A DNA stretch of 64,000 nt from Uloborus plumipes. Taxonomy: Eukaryota; Arthropoda; Arachnida; Araneae; Uloboridae. The translations under genes and the position numbers were made by a program. Of this stretch, positions 1 through 11,744 are shown in pieces. The notes under the pieces were generated by a model. That model saw nothing but the letters and a program-made list of their open reading frames with translations, did not search any database and was not told the DNA's origin. Positions within the stretch are counted from its first letter, which is position 1, and each line of letters begins with the position of its first letter. The stretch spans positions 1 to 64,000 of the forward strand of contig JAXGGA010001165.1 of the NCBI GenBank assembly GCA_038373865.1, written 5' to 3'.

Positions 1-312
1 GCCATTGTTTCCCTCCGTTTCCCTCCCTTTTACTTTGTGAGTTGGGTCAGAAAAGTGTCTGAGTAATCAGCGTCCCCCCCCCCCCCCTCAAGAAAGAAAG
101 AGTTCTAGCTGTGATTCCAAACGGCCGGCCCTGAAGAGAACCTAGGAGGATAGTGAGAGCGGCCGGCCCAACTTTTTTTTTTCGAAATATTTTTTTTTTT
201 TTGATTAAAAAATAAATAAATATAGAAAGAAAAAACGGCCCAAAGTAGATGCGGCCCATGTGGAATTTTCCACATCTTCCACATGGCCAGTCCGCCCCTG
301 AGGGTGGTCATA
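1..312. other. Low-complexity DNA with a probable hAT-like end
   Basis: A C-run near 74-88, A/T-runs and two CGGCCGGCCC blocks (about 122 and 161). Read on the minus strand from about 304, the sequence begins CAGGGGCGGACTGG, a start I associate with non-autonomous hAT-like repeats in animals. I see no matching partner end, so this is a weak call. The short open frames here are by-products of the runs. Confidence 0.3.
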
Positions 313-1000
313 AGTAACATGGGGAAAATTTTTTTTCAACTAATCTTTTGCGGCACCCCTTTAAAATGTGCCAATGGGATAGAAAATGAGATTTGCAAAG
401 TTTTAGCTTAATCGGATAATATTAACACGTGCTGCAAAGAGGGTAAAATTAAGAAAAACAGCGATTTTTAGCCAAAAATTGTAGTTTTTACTCTGTGAAA
501 CCAAAACTACTGATCCTAGAAGCTTTATTTTGGTTTCATTTTGTGTGAAATTTTATTTTCTTTAAGTCTAATCTTATTTAAAGTTTCGAAAAAAATGATT
601 AAAAATATTTTTCAGAATTTTCACAAGTCAGGCTGCAACGCAAATCCTCAAAATTGCAAGTAACATGGTGAATTTTTTTTTCAACAAATCTTTTGAGGCA
701 CTCCCTAAAATGTGCCAATGGACTACAAAATGAGATTTGCAAAGTTTTAGCTTAATTGGATAATATTAACACGTGCCTCAAAGTGGGTAAAGTTACGAAA
801 AACAGCGATTTTTAGCCAAAAATCGTAGTTTTTCCTATGCAAAACCAAAACTATTCATCCTAGAAGCTTTATTTTGATCTCATTTTGTTGGAAATTTTAT
901 TTTTTTTTAAGTCTAATTTCATTTAAAGTCTCAAAAAAATGATTGAATATTTTTCAGAATTTTTCAATTCAGGCTGCGGCGTAAATCCTCGAAATTGCTT
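313..1000. repeat. Two-unit tandem duplication, ~345 bp per unit
   Basis: Units 313-658 and 660-1000 align along their whole length. Shared blocks include GTGCCAATGG, GAGATTTGCAAAGTTTTAGC, AATATTAACACGTG, CAGCGATTTTTAGCC and CCTAGAAGCTTTATTTT. The copies differ by scattered substitutions and small indels, so the duplication is not recent. No coding potential seen. Confidence 0.85.
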
Positions 1001-2151
1001 AGAAAAAAAAATCATTAAAATGTAAATTAATAAGTTCTTTTAGTAAATTTGATGTGAAATCTACGGATAACGTTAACTTTTCAAAGAAAAAACAGCAATA
1101 TTATTATGAATATATAACAAATTTATGTCTTTGAAACTCATAGATAAAATAAATAACTGCGAGTATAACTTATGAAATGAGCAGTACAAGCCATAAATGA
1201 AGGTCTTAGAGGATGAAAAGGGCCTGATGTTACATTTTAAAAAATGAACACTCTCTACAATGGTAAGGAATAAATACAGGTGAGCAAATAAAACTTGGTA
1301 AATCAAACAGTAGATATCATTAGACCAATTTCATACGCACACAAATGACAAAACCAGAAAACAAAAAAGCTGCAATAGCTACAACAATAAAACTTTGAAC
1401 TTTAATTATTCGCAAATTCTGTTTTGTCACTTAACCCTTTCATCCTCTTAACCCCTTCAAATACAAAACGCTGCTTTCCTCCTTAGCTGTCAGAGCTGAA
1501 TTAGCTTAAAAACTCTGCCTTGTTAGGGCTTTCGACCCCCTGGGGAAGGGAGAAAACTATGATTCCCCATTATCGAAAGGTGCAATCACCATGTCTATTG
1601 TAGGAGGGCCGAGAAATCATTAAGACACCCCACAACACTTTCTAAATATAGTATTCATAGTTGCTCGCTTTTGCAAGTTTTCAAGCAACTATAGTTTGGG
1701 ACACAATCCTTGAGATTTAATGGAGAATGGCTCCACCTTCGGTTTCCAGAGATTAACAAGCTTGAATTTAAGACATAAAGACAATTTTTAATAGCCGCAT
1801 GTCTCATCAATTCACAGGTACCAAAAGTTAGCTTCTATTTTTAAAACTTGCGTCAAATTAAACTGCTGTTCAGTAACCAAAGGGAATTCTCATTTTTTGT
1901 GAAAAAGCTAAGATGCCAACCCAATAATCTAAAACCTACGTTACAAACCTAGAAAAAATGTATGGTGAGAGGAGAAAGCTGCGAAGAATGCTGAGAGATC
2001 CAAAAATGCCATTTAAAACCAAAGAGTTAAGGATTTTCCTTTGATAATCACTTTGATGTGTCTCATCGGGATTCATAGAACCATAGAACGGATAGTAACA
2101 GCTACAGAAGAGACATTAAATCATGACCTTCAAATTTAATTTTCAGTAGAA
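1001..2151. other. No recognised feature
   Basis: AT-rich unique-looking sequence. I found no convincing exon, RNA gene or repeat boundary on either strand. Confidence 0.4.
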
Positions 2152-2419
2152 ACGTCCCCGAAAGCAGAATACTGCGAAATCGGCGACGTACGTCGCAGAA
2201 CAGACATCGGGGCTGCAGAACAATTCTATTCAAAATTAAGCAACCAAAAGAAAAAAAAAACGTTACTGTTCGAAAGAAAAAAAAAAACGTTTCGCTCTTA
2301 GCCCATGTCTTGCAGAGCAGCAGGCAATAATGTCGGCGCCGTAGCCTGCCATGTGCCATATAGACCACAGCAGCCGTGCGGCCAACTTGACTTGAGCTTC
2401 TGAGGACCTTCCTGTTTTT

Positions 2420-4075
2420 TCCGCAGAATTTCAGTGATGACACTTGCGCAGGCTTCGTTTGAAGTTCTGCAGTCCTTCTTATTTGGGCCGCAGAACTTCA
2501 GCTACAAAGCTTGCAGAACACATTCGTTATTCAAATAATGTTTCCAAGGATTATTTTATTTCCGCATGATAATCGCGGGGGCGCAAACTTAGTCTGAAAT
2601 TCTGCGAGCCTTCACATTTTGGCCGCAGATCTTAAGTGACGAAGCTTGCGGTCGGTACACAAATCAGTTCTTCAAATTATGTTTGAAACAATTTTTTCGC
2701 AAGAGAGTCGCAGGGGCACAGATTTTCAATTAAAGTTTTGCAGGTCTTCACATTTTATCCGCAGAACTTCAGTGACGACACTTAGTTTTTCTAAACCATT
2801 TTCCTCGTGAGGGAATCGCGGGGACGCAAGCTTTGCTTGAAATTCTTCGGGCTTTCACATTTTGGCCGCAGAACTTCAGTGACGAAGCGTGTAGTACAAA
2901 TAGTTTTTCAAATTATGTTTAAAACAATTAATTCTTCCGCGTTAAAGAGTCGCGGGGAGCGGGATTCGTTTGAAGTTCTGCGGGGGGCCTACACATTTTA
3001 TCCACAGAACTTCAGTGACGAAACTTGCAGTGTAAACCATAGTTATTCAAATTATGTTTCAAACAATTAATTCTTCCGTGCTAAGGAATCGTGGGAAAAC
3101 GGGATTCGTTTGAAATTCTGCGGGCCTACACATTTTATCCGCAGAACTTCAGTGACGAAACGTGCTACAAATTAGGTATTCGACAATGTTGAAAACATTT
3201 TTTCCTCGTGAGAGAATCGCGGGAGGGGGGGGGTACTCGCTTGAAGTTTTGCGGTCTTTCACATTTTGGCCACAGAACTTCAGAGACGATACTTGCAGTG
3301 TATATTAGTTTTTCAAATGATGTTTAAAATTATTAACATTTCCTGTTGAGAGAATCGAGGTACGCAGGCTTCGTTTAAAGTTCTTCGGGCTTTCACATTT
3401 TGCCCACAGAACGTCAGCAATGAAACTTCCAGAACAAATTAGCTTTTCAAATTTTCTTTGAAACAATAAATCGTTACTCATCAATAAATGGCGGGGGGGG
3501 GGGGTTCGCTTGAAGTTCTCTTTGCGTTTTGACCGCAAAACTGCTGTGACGAATCTTACAGAACAAATTAAGATTTCAAATAATTTTTCTTGCGAAGAAT
3601 CGAGGAGACACAAGCTACGTCTGTAGTTCTGCGGGCCTTATCATTTTAACCGCAAATTAGTTATTCAGATTGTATTAAAAACAATGCCGGCCACCTTGTC
3701 TAGTGGTCAGAGCAGTCTGCCACAGATGATGTGGTCCCGGGTTCGAGTCCCGGCTTGGCCACGCGGATGTGCTTTCTCTCTCCTGTCCTTGTTCTTTCTT
3801 TGTATGAACGTGTTGTGCTGTGAAAGGTTGCCTACCTTATAAACGGGTCCCTATGGCATGCGTGTACTGTGGAAGTCGGACTTCACACCAAATTACGGTA
3901 CAGTTGGAAAAGTGAAGCAGCGCACCCCAAATTGCCAGCTTGGCTGGCACACGACTAAAAAAAAAAAAAAAAAAAAATTAAAAACAATTTTCCGGTGAGA
4001 GAATCGCGGGGGCAAAGCTTTGTTTAAAGTTCTACAGCATTTCACATATTGCATTTACGGAACTCGCAGTGAAAA
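2420..4075. repeat. Diverged tandem array, ~131-bp period, about 11-12 units
   Basis: The block CCGCAGAACTTCAGTGACGA recurs near 2423, 2484, 2622, 2757, 2864, 2999, 3137, 3268, 3400, 3530 and 3648. Between copies lie related GAGAATCGCGGGG, TTCGTTTGAAGTTCTGCGG and CACATTTTGG blocks. Spacing varies from about 60 to 140 bases, mostly 130-138. The array is cut by a SINE at 3686-3976 and resumes at about 3989. Open frames at 2807-3070 and 3305-3613 are artefacts of the repeat. Confidence 0.85.
3686..3976 (+). mobile_element. tRNA-derived SINE with 12-bp target duplication
   Basis: The 5' head is tRNA-like: A box TAGTGGTCAGAG (3701-3712), B box GGTTCGAGTCC (3740-3750) and complementary GGCCA/TGGCC acceptor-like ends. 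A ~200-bp tRNA-unrelated body and an A-run (about 3957-3976) follow. The insertion is flanked by the perfect duplication ATTAAAAACAAT at 3674-3685 and 3977-3988, and the tandem array continues on both sides. RNA polymerase III transcription is expected from the family, not shown. It is a retroposed copy and not a functional tRNA gene, because the tRNA-like part runs straight into SINE body and tail. Confidence 0.9.
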
Positions 4076-4410
4076 TTATTAATTCAAATTATTACTCGGG
4101 GGTGGTCGAAATTGATTTTTCGGCTGTTTGTATGTTGTTAGGTACATATGCACGTGCTGATAGGTCGAAAAAACTACGCGACATTCATTCGGGGGTGAGC
4201 AAAGTCAAAATTTAGACCGAAATTTGAGTGAATTTTTTTTCGTGATCACATACTTCCTTTTTTACGTAAAAGGAAGTAAAATGAGAAAACATTTTTTGGT
4301 AACATTTTGACGGTAAATATATAATGTATAAATCTATCTTGCAGAACAATTTTGGGCAAATGATTTTGCGTCGCAGAACATCACTAAGTATTCTGCTTTG
4401 GGGGAAACGT

Positions 4411-5044
4411 CATACCCTTTTGTAGACAGCAATTTCGTCAACAAAGATTTAATCTTATTGAAAATCGATTTAGGAATTTAGACTTAGAAGGAGCTGTTGT
4501 GTATTGGGATAAGAAATCTCATCCAGTTTTTTTTTACTTAACAAAGACGGTTATTTAGAGGCTAGCAATTTTGATAACTAGTGGTGTTGAAGAGCAGATG
4601 ATAGGTGTTCCCATCCTTAAAAACAGCACGGTCGTGTACAAGTAAGTGCTGTATATTCAGTAGTTGAGCATTGGAGCTTAGTTGAAAAAATTTATGGAAT
4701 GTATTTTGATGCCACTGCTGAAAATAGTGATAGCTTTCAGGAAACCTGCGTTGTTACAGAAATGTTTTCCGTATTCAGCATGTTTCCACCGCATCTTAGA
4801 AGCTGTTTTAAAAGCAGTTTTTAGTTGCAAAATGGAAATACATTTGCTGGTCCTCAAGAAAATATTTTTCAAAAATTTCCAGCTGAATGATCTGTGTTAG
4901 ATAAAAAGCAATTCAAAGCAGGTACAGAAGATGAGAATATTAGAAATAAGCAATTTAGGTGAAAATTGAACCTTTCTTGTTGTGAAATCAAAAAGCTGCA
5001 TCCTAGGGACGATTACAATAGATACCCCTATAAATCATGTAAAA
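4411..5044. other. No recognised feature
   Basis: AT-rich spacer. Mirror-image short open frames at 4678-4900 on both strands show no family resemblance. Confidence 0.35.
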
Positions 5045-5139
5045 ACCAATTTTAGTGTTTGGAGGTGAGGGAACAAAAAAGTGTTAATACTTTTTATTTC
5101 GCTCCTATTTTTCTCTCTCAAGCAGAATAGTTTATAAGC

Positions 5140-5387
5140 GGGGGTCCTACGCGCAGACCAACAACGCCGCTATAGCGGCGTTGTTGGTCTGCGCGTCACT
5201 TTAGAAAGCTCAGGACGGCGGGTTCGATTCCCGCCCTCGCTCTGGTTGTAACCTCCTTCTCCGTGAGCGTAAACTCTGTCCTGTACTATGTATCTGTCTT
5301 GTACTATCTGTCATATTGGACGTGAGTTCATAAACTGGTCCTGTGTGACCAAGTACACGAGTTCGAAATATGTGTTGTAAATAAACA
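5140..5387 (+). mobile_element. tRNA-derived SINE with palindromic 5' region
   Basis: B box GGTTCGATTCC at 5221-5231, followed by CCGCCCTCGCT, which could close a tRNA-like acceptor stem, then a body ending in TAAATAAAC. The 11-bp target duplication AGTTTATAAGC lies at 5129-5139 and 5388-5398. The related inverted copy near 59290-59330 has the uninterrupted empty site (GGTTTATAAGCTAAC on its minus strand), confirming both boundaries. Where an A box would lie, the sequence is a perfect 48-bp palindrome (5149-5196), so the copy may be a rearranged, transcriptionally dead insertion. Confidence 0.85.
5149..5196. repeat. Perfect 48-bp palindrome, no spacer
   Basis: 24-base arms meet at GCTA/TAGC with no mismatch (ACGCGCAGACC...GGTCTGCGCGT). 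It occupies the A-box region of the enclosing SINE. A template switch during reverse transcription or a fold-back duplication at insertion could produce it. Confidence 0.97.
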
Positions 5388-6104
5388 AGTTTATAAGCTA
5401 ATTTTTTTTATTTATTTCGTTCAATTACACTTCATTTGTTTTTCCAATTCCTTTTTTCGTGTCGTGTATCCTCTGAAATTCTCAATCCTCATTTTTAAGG
5501 ATGCTCATTTTTAACCCCCGACGCAACAAGGAAGGGGGTTATAAAGTTGACGTGTCTGTGTGTTTGTCGATCTAAAAATCTGTCTGTGGCACTCTAGAGC
5601 CTAATTGGATGAACCGATTTAAAAAAAAAAAATCTTTGAAAGGAGAGTTGATCGAGATTGTTCTTAGCTAGGTCGCGTCTTTGAATGACATTAATTAACG
5701 AAGATATTGATTAAAACTCTTTAAAACGTTTTTCCCTATTTTTGAATCCCCCTCTTTATTCTGCTTTTGCGACTGGCAATTTTACTAGTGAGGATTATTT
5801 TTCCTTTCCTTGTTTACCTTGTCCTCTCGAAAAAAATTAAATATATTTAAATTTAAAATGCTTTTGAGCAGTGTAGTTCATTTTAATCTGGGTCGGGGGT
5901 TTTAAAATTTTTTACTCTTTATACTTGTACTATTTAGTTTTAGTTTCATGGTATGAACGACTACCTTTCAATCGAATGCATCATAAAAAAATTGAAAAAC
6001 TGGGGACAGGGGGGGGGGGAACAAAATTTTTGAATTATATATACCTGTGCCCCCCTGTCGGGCAAGCTTGTCCCCCTGTCGGACATTTCCTAGCGCCACC
6101 TCTG

Positions 6105-6882
6105 CTTTGGGTTTGTTTCCTCACAATGGATCCTAACATTGATACTACTTTATGTGGTTATTTCTATATACAAGGATTTGTTTAAGGTGGGGGGTTCGCC
6201 CCCCCCCCCAAACTGGAAGCCCAGTGTCCTTTATCTCAGTTCTCATCCCTTACCGCCTCGAAAAAACATAATCAAGACAGACTGCTTTTTTTCTTTTTAA
6301 CCCCCGACACCCAAAGGAAGGGGGGTTATGTGTTTGACGTGTATGTGTATATGTCTGTTGCACCGTACAGCCTAAACGGATGGACCGATTTTGGAAAAAA
6401 AAATTTTTGTTCGAAAGGGGAGTTGATCGAGAGTGTTGTTAGCTAAACTGGGTCTTCGGATGGTATTAATTAACAAAGATATTAATTAAAGACCTTTGAA
6501 AGGTGTTTCAAAATTTTAGCAGTGAAAACATACTTCAAAACTTAACGCGAGTTATAGCGTTTTTTAGCAGATGCAGCTTAACCGTTATTCACGCGATCGG
6601 AACCGTTTTCATTGTTGGCAGACAAGGAAAGCAAACTCTTATAATTTAATAAAATATTTATCAGTTGCCAGTTTCTATTTTTTTAACAAATAAAATGCTT
6701 GTAATTGTTAACAAATGCCGCTGGCTTAAATCAACATGATTGAAAATCTTTGTCATTGTTGGCCGGCGAGGAAAGAAAACTCAATGATTTAAAATGTTGT
6801 TGTTGCCAGTTTCTATTTGGGAACTATTAAAAGACTTGTAATTGATTTTTACAATTTCAAATATCGAAAACAAGTAAATATA
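6105..6882. other. Repeat-derived spacer with partial duplicate at 6299-6520
   Basis: 6299-6520 repeats the AACCCCCGAC...GGACCGATTTT...GAGTTGATCGAGA block seen at 5513-5740, so the hAT-like sub-region occurs twice in direct orientation. 6500-6850 also resembles the inverse of 58680-58860 (GAGGAAAGAAAACTCAATGA type). G/C runs at 6010 and 6200. No gene. Confidence 0.55.
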
Positions 6883-8150
6883 CAGTGCTCGACCTCGACA
6901 TTGAAAATGCAACACCAAGAAGGAGTGGTCAGAAATTGATGAAATTTGGTAAGAAGACAGAGACAGCATGGAACAATAAGTGATATTTATTTCAAAATAA
7001 ATAAGCAAAATTTAGAGCGAGGACGGCGTCGGCTCAGTAAGAAGTAGGACCACCGCGGACAGCGATGCACGAAGAAACACGTCTAGGCATGGAGTCAATA
7101 AGCCTGCGGATGGTGTCCTGAGGGATGGCACTCCATTCCCTGTCAACCATTTGCCACAGTTCGTCCTCTGAACGAGGCAGTGACAGGTTCTGCAAACGGC
7201 GTCCAATCACGTCCATGTTCGATTGGTGACAAGTAAGGAGAGTATGGTGGCCAGGAAAGCATCTGTACACCTCGTAGAGCATGTTGGCTGATTCGAGCAC
7301 TGTGAGGCCGGGCGTTATCCTGTTGAAAAATTGCATTTGGCAGACCCTGAAGGTAGGGGATTGCCACCGGCCGCAGTACATTATCTACATATCGTTGGGC
7401 TGTCATAGTGCCCCGAATACGAACTAGAGGTGATACGGAATTGTATGCAATAGCGGTTCAAACCATTATGCCACGTTTGTCGCGCTGTGGGGCGTTAGAC
7501 AGTTACTGCCGGATTCGATCTTTCTCCACGTCGACGCCACACACGTATGCGATGACTGTCGCTGGACAAACAGAAGCGGGATTCATCTGAGAACACTACG
7601 GTTTGCCATTCTGCCATCCACGTCGCTCTGGTCCGGCACCATTCCAAACGTTGGAGTCTGTGCTGTGAGGTCAATGGCAGTCTTCTTAGCTGGCGCCGTG
7701 ATTGCAGGCCACGTGCAACCAGTCGACGGGAAATGGTTCTGGTCGACACAGGAACATCCAGGGTACCTTGCACGTGCTGCAGAGTCGACGTACAAGTGAC
7801 TTGCGGTTCCGCCACAGCTTGTCGGTGAATCCGTCGATCCAAGCGGTCTGACGTCACTCTGGCTGCACCTGCACCCCTCAATGTGGCTACATTTCCTCTT
7901 TCCAGCCATCTCCGACACAGCCGATGCACAGTGCTTGCATCCATGTGGGTATCAGCTGCAATTTGACGTATGGACCAACCTCCCCTTCTCAGTCCGATCA
8001 CCATACCCCTTGTAAAGTCGTCTATATGCTGGAAGTGTCTTCGTTGAGGACGGCGTGGCATTTCCTCCTATCACACGTATCCTTCGAGACAAAAACCAAA
8101 TTTCTCCGATAATTAGTCTGGCAGAAAAACCAACATGAACATAGCCCACT
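6883..8150 (-). mobile_element. Decayed Tc1-like transposon, one end recognisable
   Basis: A TA followed by CAGTGCTCGACCTCGACATT marks the end at 6883, downstream of the transposase stop. The same terminal sequence, inverted, occurs alone at 26226-26302 (GACCACTCCTTCTTGGTGTT...TCGAGCAGTG then TA), which identifies it as this family's TIR. No matching right TIR is visible after 8061, so the other side is lost or eroded. Confidence 0.75.
7034..8061 (-). pseudogene. Tc1-like transposase pseudogene
   Basis: About 342 codons, the usual length for a Tc1 transposase. The protein would cut the element at its TIRs and reinsert it at TA. Reading from 8061: MPRRPQRRHFQHID start, helix-turn-helix region (GWSIRQIAADTHMDASTVHR), then the first catalytic Asp in VVFSDESRF (about residues 155-160). 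Frame is lost near 7495-7510; the next part carries a stop where a Trp is usual (about 7450). It continues through the second Asp in FQQDNARPHS and the SPYLSPIEH block, with another frame change near 7210-7230 before the C-terminus ending at 7034. At least three disablements, so not functional. Confidence 0.9.
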
Positions 8151-9685
8151 TTTCAACTTCATTCTCTTATATCTTACTTCACGTGCGTCGGAGAGCTGCG
8201 CATTTCATATCATTTGCATAATTCAGTGACGTGGTTTATTCATCATCTCGCCTAAAAACCTTATCTCTTACCTGTCACGAAGAGCCACAGGAGTCCAGCG
8301 GGGTTGGGGAATACAATAGGGGCGGAGAACGTGGTGCTGACAGGTGATGGCTCTCAGTCGACGTAGGGGGAAAAAATTGTGTGAAAGGGGAAACTTCTGC
8401 GATAGGGACTCTTGGAGGGATTTTTTCCTTCTAAAACGTGTTTGCTAATTTGTGAGGCCTAACGTAAATTGCTCTCAGCATCGTGTGTTGAAATACTTTT
8501 TTTTTTTCCCTTAGTACCAAAACTTTATTTCTGAGTACAGTTCCTACTTCATAAAGAAAATGTATTCTACGTATCATCCTAAAAATAGTTTCAATGCATT
8601 TACATTTATAATTCATTTTCTGTTTATGCATTTGATAGATTTAGACCTGATATGCAATCTGAAAAATGCTGTAATTATCGAGATGATAGTTTCATCACAT
8701 TAATACATAATTGATTTTCTACTTAAGCAATTAATATTTTTGAGACCTGATATGCAATCTGAAAAATGCTGTAAACATTTATGCAATGAAAACTTAAATA
8801 AAAATGTATTTAATTAGAAATGGAGCGAAGCTTGGACCAAGTCGAAGCTTCGGCGATTTATTTAGTAAAATAATTTATTAATTTTTAGTTATAGGCATAT
8901 AATTTCAGTTTTTGTTAAGTTTATCAATCCGTTGACAAAATTTAACCCATTTTATAGATATTGATCAAGATTATTAACAATAGTCTAAGAGCATAAAACA
9001 TCCAGACAATTAACAAAAGTAAACTGAAAAGCTGAACTTTTATTTATTTTTTATCCAGTAAAACATGAGAAGAGTGCCCTTTCTTTGCACATCCATTTGA
9101 TGAAGTCTCGATTTCATTTAAAGGAAAAAGCTTATTTGTAATTTAATTATTTTTTTTATTTTATTTTATTGATATAAACAGTTTCAAAATTAAACTTATC
9201 GAATATTTTATTTTAAATATTAATACTGAATGATATGTAAGGAAGAATGCTTGTACATGACTCTAAAAATTTAAAACTTTAAGAAGAATATTTAGATATC
9301 CATTACAGAATTAAGATATAATGTAGACAGCAGCTAATTTCTTCTTAAATTATTCTGTGATTTACTATTTGATATTAGTTAATTTATTATAAATATCAAC
9401 ATAACTATAATAGGGGGAGCACAATCTGCGGCCCGTGAGTGCATTTAGTTTTTTCTTGTGTTAAAAAATGAAAAAAAAAAATTTTTTCTGAAAAGTTTAT
9501 TTTTTTCTTAGAATGGGAAAGAAAAAGTAAAAGAAAATTTTCCAAACAAGGTATTAAATTATCCACACCAAATAAAAATGCTCTAAAAAGTTAAAAAAAA
9601 ATAATTTGAAAATAGATATCAGGACTTTTCAAGCTGCAAACTGATTCAGCAAACGAATTTTTAATATTTCATTGCTCAAGGCTTA
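8151..9685. other. AT-rich spacer with one short tandem repeat
   Basis: 8588-8780 holds two ~98-bp tandem units; GAGACCTGATATGCAATCTG-type sequence occurs near 8645 and 8741, each followed by AAAAATGCTGTAA. Nothing coding recognised. Confidence 0.5.
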
Positions 9686-10185
9686 TAGTAGGGGGGCATA
9701 CTACATTCCGTGGGAAATTTGATGAGGAAATTGTGGGACCCATTTTAATGCATTCCTTATGGCCTATACAACTATGCCTCACCGGGTGTTTTTCTTGAAT
9801 TCGTGTCAGACGGCCTGTATGACGTCATCAATCCAAGATGGCGGCTTTGCACTGTACACTGATAAGTATTTGCAATTATGTCTCAATTTTTGGGTATTTC
9901 GTGACAATTTTTGGTGAATTTACTTGTTTAATATTCTATTACTATTATTATTATGAGTTTACTTAAAATATTCATTTTAATTTTTTATTAACTATTTTTT
10001 TTTTAATTTTTCGGATAAATCTTTTTTATATTTTGCCATTCCGAATAAACTAGTTTAAACGTGCTTCGGGTGAATTTTCGCAAAAAAAATACTGTTAATT
10101 TTAAAACTAAAATTACTAAACCTTATTTCAGTTGAACCTCGTTAGTTCGAACTCGCTTATAACGAATGACGGCTAAAGCGAACTA

Positions 10186-11629
10186 CACTGGCGGAAAAAA
10201 AATCCCAACACCAAGAAAAAATTACTGTAGAGTAATGAAATTTGGGTAATGCAATTGTCTAGTTAACATGTTTAATTGATTAAATGTACAAGATCACTGG
10301 ATAATTTAAGCTCAAGAAAATGCTGTGCAAATGTGAAATTATGTTAATTTAATAGAGGGTGTAACCTCCAGAATTTTGAAGGCAAGCCTGCAAGCGTGCA
10401 TGCATTATGTCATACAGGTGCCGAATGTCACTTTGTGGTATAGAGTTCCATGCTTGTTGCACTTGCTGTGTCAATATTAATTAATTAAATATAATAGACC
10501 GTCATTGCTGACTGTGGAAGATGCTCGAGGTGCCATCACATGATATCCCATACGTTATCAATTGGAGACAGATCTGGTGATTTTGCAGGTCATGGTAACA
10601 TGTCAGCACTCTGTAGAGTACATTGCGTTACAGCAGCGGTGTGAGGGCGAGCGTTATCCTGTTGGAAAACGCCCCCCTTGAATGCTACTTCTGAAGGGCT
10701 GTACTACTGGTTAAATTAACAGACTGACGACAAATTTTCAGTCAGTGAGTTTGGGATAACCACAAGAATGCCCCTGCTGTCGTAGGAAATTGCTCCAAAG
10801 ACCATAACTCCAGGTGTGCGTCCCGTGTGTCTAGGCCGTAGACCGCTTGGATGCAGGCGGTCCCCTGGCCTCCTTCTGGCCAATATACAGCCACCACTGG
10901 CACTAATTCAGAATCTGTTTTCATCAAAAATTACAACAGATCTGCACTCCGACCTCTAGTGAGCTCTGTCGTGGCACCACTGCCGTCGGAAAAGGCAATG
11001 GTTTGCAGTCAATGGAATACCGGCTACAGGCTGCCTGGCTCGGAGCTGTCCTTGAAGTAAACAGTTTCTTACCGTTCCTTGGGTCATGACGGTACCAACT
11101 GCAGTTAGAATATCAGCCGTAGATGCAGTACGATGCGCCACAGCCGTACGCAAGATTCGGTGATCTTCCTTCTCAGTCGTGCCACGTGGCAACTCGGAAC
11201 TCGATCTTCTTGAGGTAGTACCATCCCTTGCCCATAGCTTCCAATAATCATGCATGGTGGAAACATTCCCACCCAAGTCTTTCTGCAATATCGCGAAATG
11301 AAAATTCACCTTCTCGTAGCCAAATTGTACGACCTCGTTTAAACTCGGTGAGCTGTTGATAATGGCTTCTTCGTCTTCTTAAAGGCATTCCTGGCTAACA
11401 TGAACGCAATTCGTCGAATTTCACGGAAAAATAATACACATGAGCTTCAAAACACGCTTTTAAAACAAGCCTTATTTGCATGTTCTGAGTGACGCCAGCT
11501 GCGCCACACTTATGCGCGGAACGCGAAATTTCAATCGATGTCATCTTTCAGTTGTATAAACACGCCTACCAAATTTCGTTTATCTAACACAAGTCTTTCT
11601 TGGTGTTGGGATTTTTTTTTCCGCCAGTG
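10186..11629 (-). mobile_element. Tc1-like transposon inserted in the left arm of element A
   Basis: Inverted ends CACTGGCGGAAAAAAAATCC (left) and its complement ending CCGCCAGTG (right), including TCCCAACACCAAGA, flanked by TA at 10184-10185 and 11630-11631. The right arm of element A shows the uninterrupted site at 15748-15775, confirming a clean TA insertion. 1444 bp, a normal Tc1 size. Confidence 0.93.
10742..11309 (-). pseudogene. Tc1-like transposase remnants
   Basis: Minus-strand remains of a Tc1-type transposase: an N-terminal part (10956-11309) with STMHDYWKLWARDGTTSRR followed by ILRTAVAHRTASTADI, then in another frame 10742-10927. On the complementary strand GTGAGGGCGAGCGTTATCCT near 10640 matches the usual QDNARPH-encoding block in inverted sense. 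Multiple frame changes and stops; not functional. Confidence 0.75.
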
Positions 11630-11744
11630 TACATTTGCGATCCTATAGTCCGTGGAGTTAGTGCAAAAATATTTCACTTCCGGATACCAATCTGAAATTT
11701 TATGTGGGGCTTATATTCACATAGGAGGGCAAAAAAACGCCGGG

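Larger units (their letters stand above)
2152..4410. mobile_element. Non-autonomous TIR element carrying a tandem array
   Basis: The left end reads ACGTCCCCGAAAGCAGAATA and the right end, reverse-complemented, ACGTTTCCCCCAAAGCAGAA, continuing into AGTATTCTGC; further inside, both ends carry GTCGCAGAAC-type sequence. These imperfect terminal inverted repeats bracket the whole ~131-bp tandem array, so the array is best read as the body of one element of about 2.26 kb. No transposase is present and I could not define a target duplication. Superfamily unknown. Confidence 0.55.
5045..6104 (-). mobile_element. hAT-like non-autonomous element, truncated copy
   Basis: Read on the minus strand it begins at 6104 with CAGAGGTGGCGCTAGG and runs collinearly with the inverted copy at 58246-59390 (shared: paired CCCCCTGTCGG blocks, the AACCCCCGAC block, CTCTCTCAAGC and GTGTTTGGAGG). 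The complete copy at 58246-60378 has hAT-type ends and an 8-bp target duplication, which classifies this one. Here the other end is missing. A SINE (5140-5387) sits inside. No transposase. Confidence 0.7.

Noticed and set aside
2102..3613. Open frames of 87-113 codons
   Set aside because: Products of the ~131-bp tandem array; no codon or motif support.
3690..3764. Possible functional tRNA gene
   Set aside because: Runs directly into a SINE body and A-tail and is flanked by a target duplication.
10956..11309. 117-codon frame as an independent gene
   Set aside because: Lies inside TIR-bounded Tc1-like element and resembles a transposase N-terminus.
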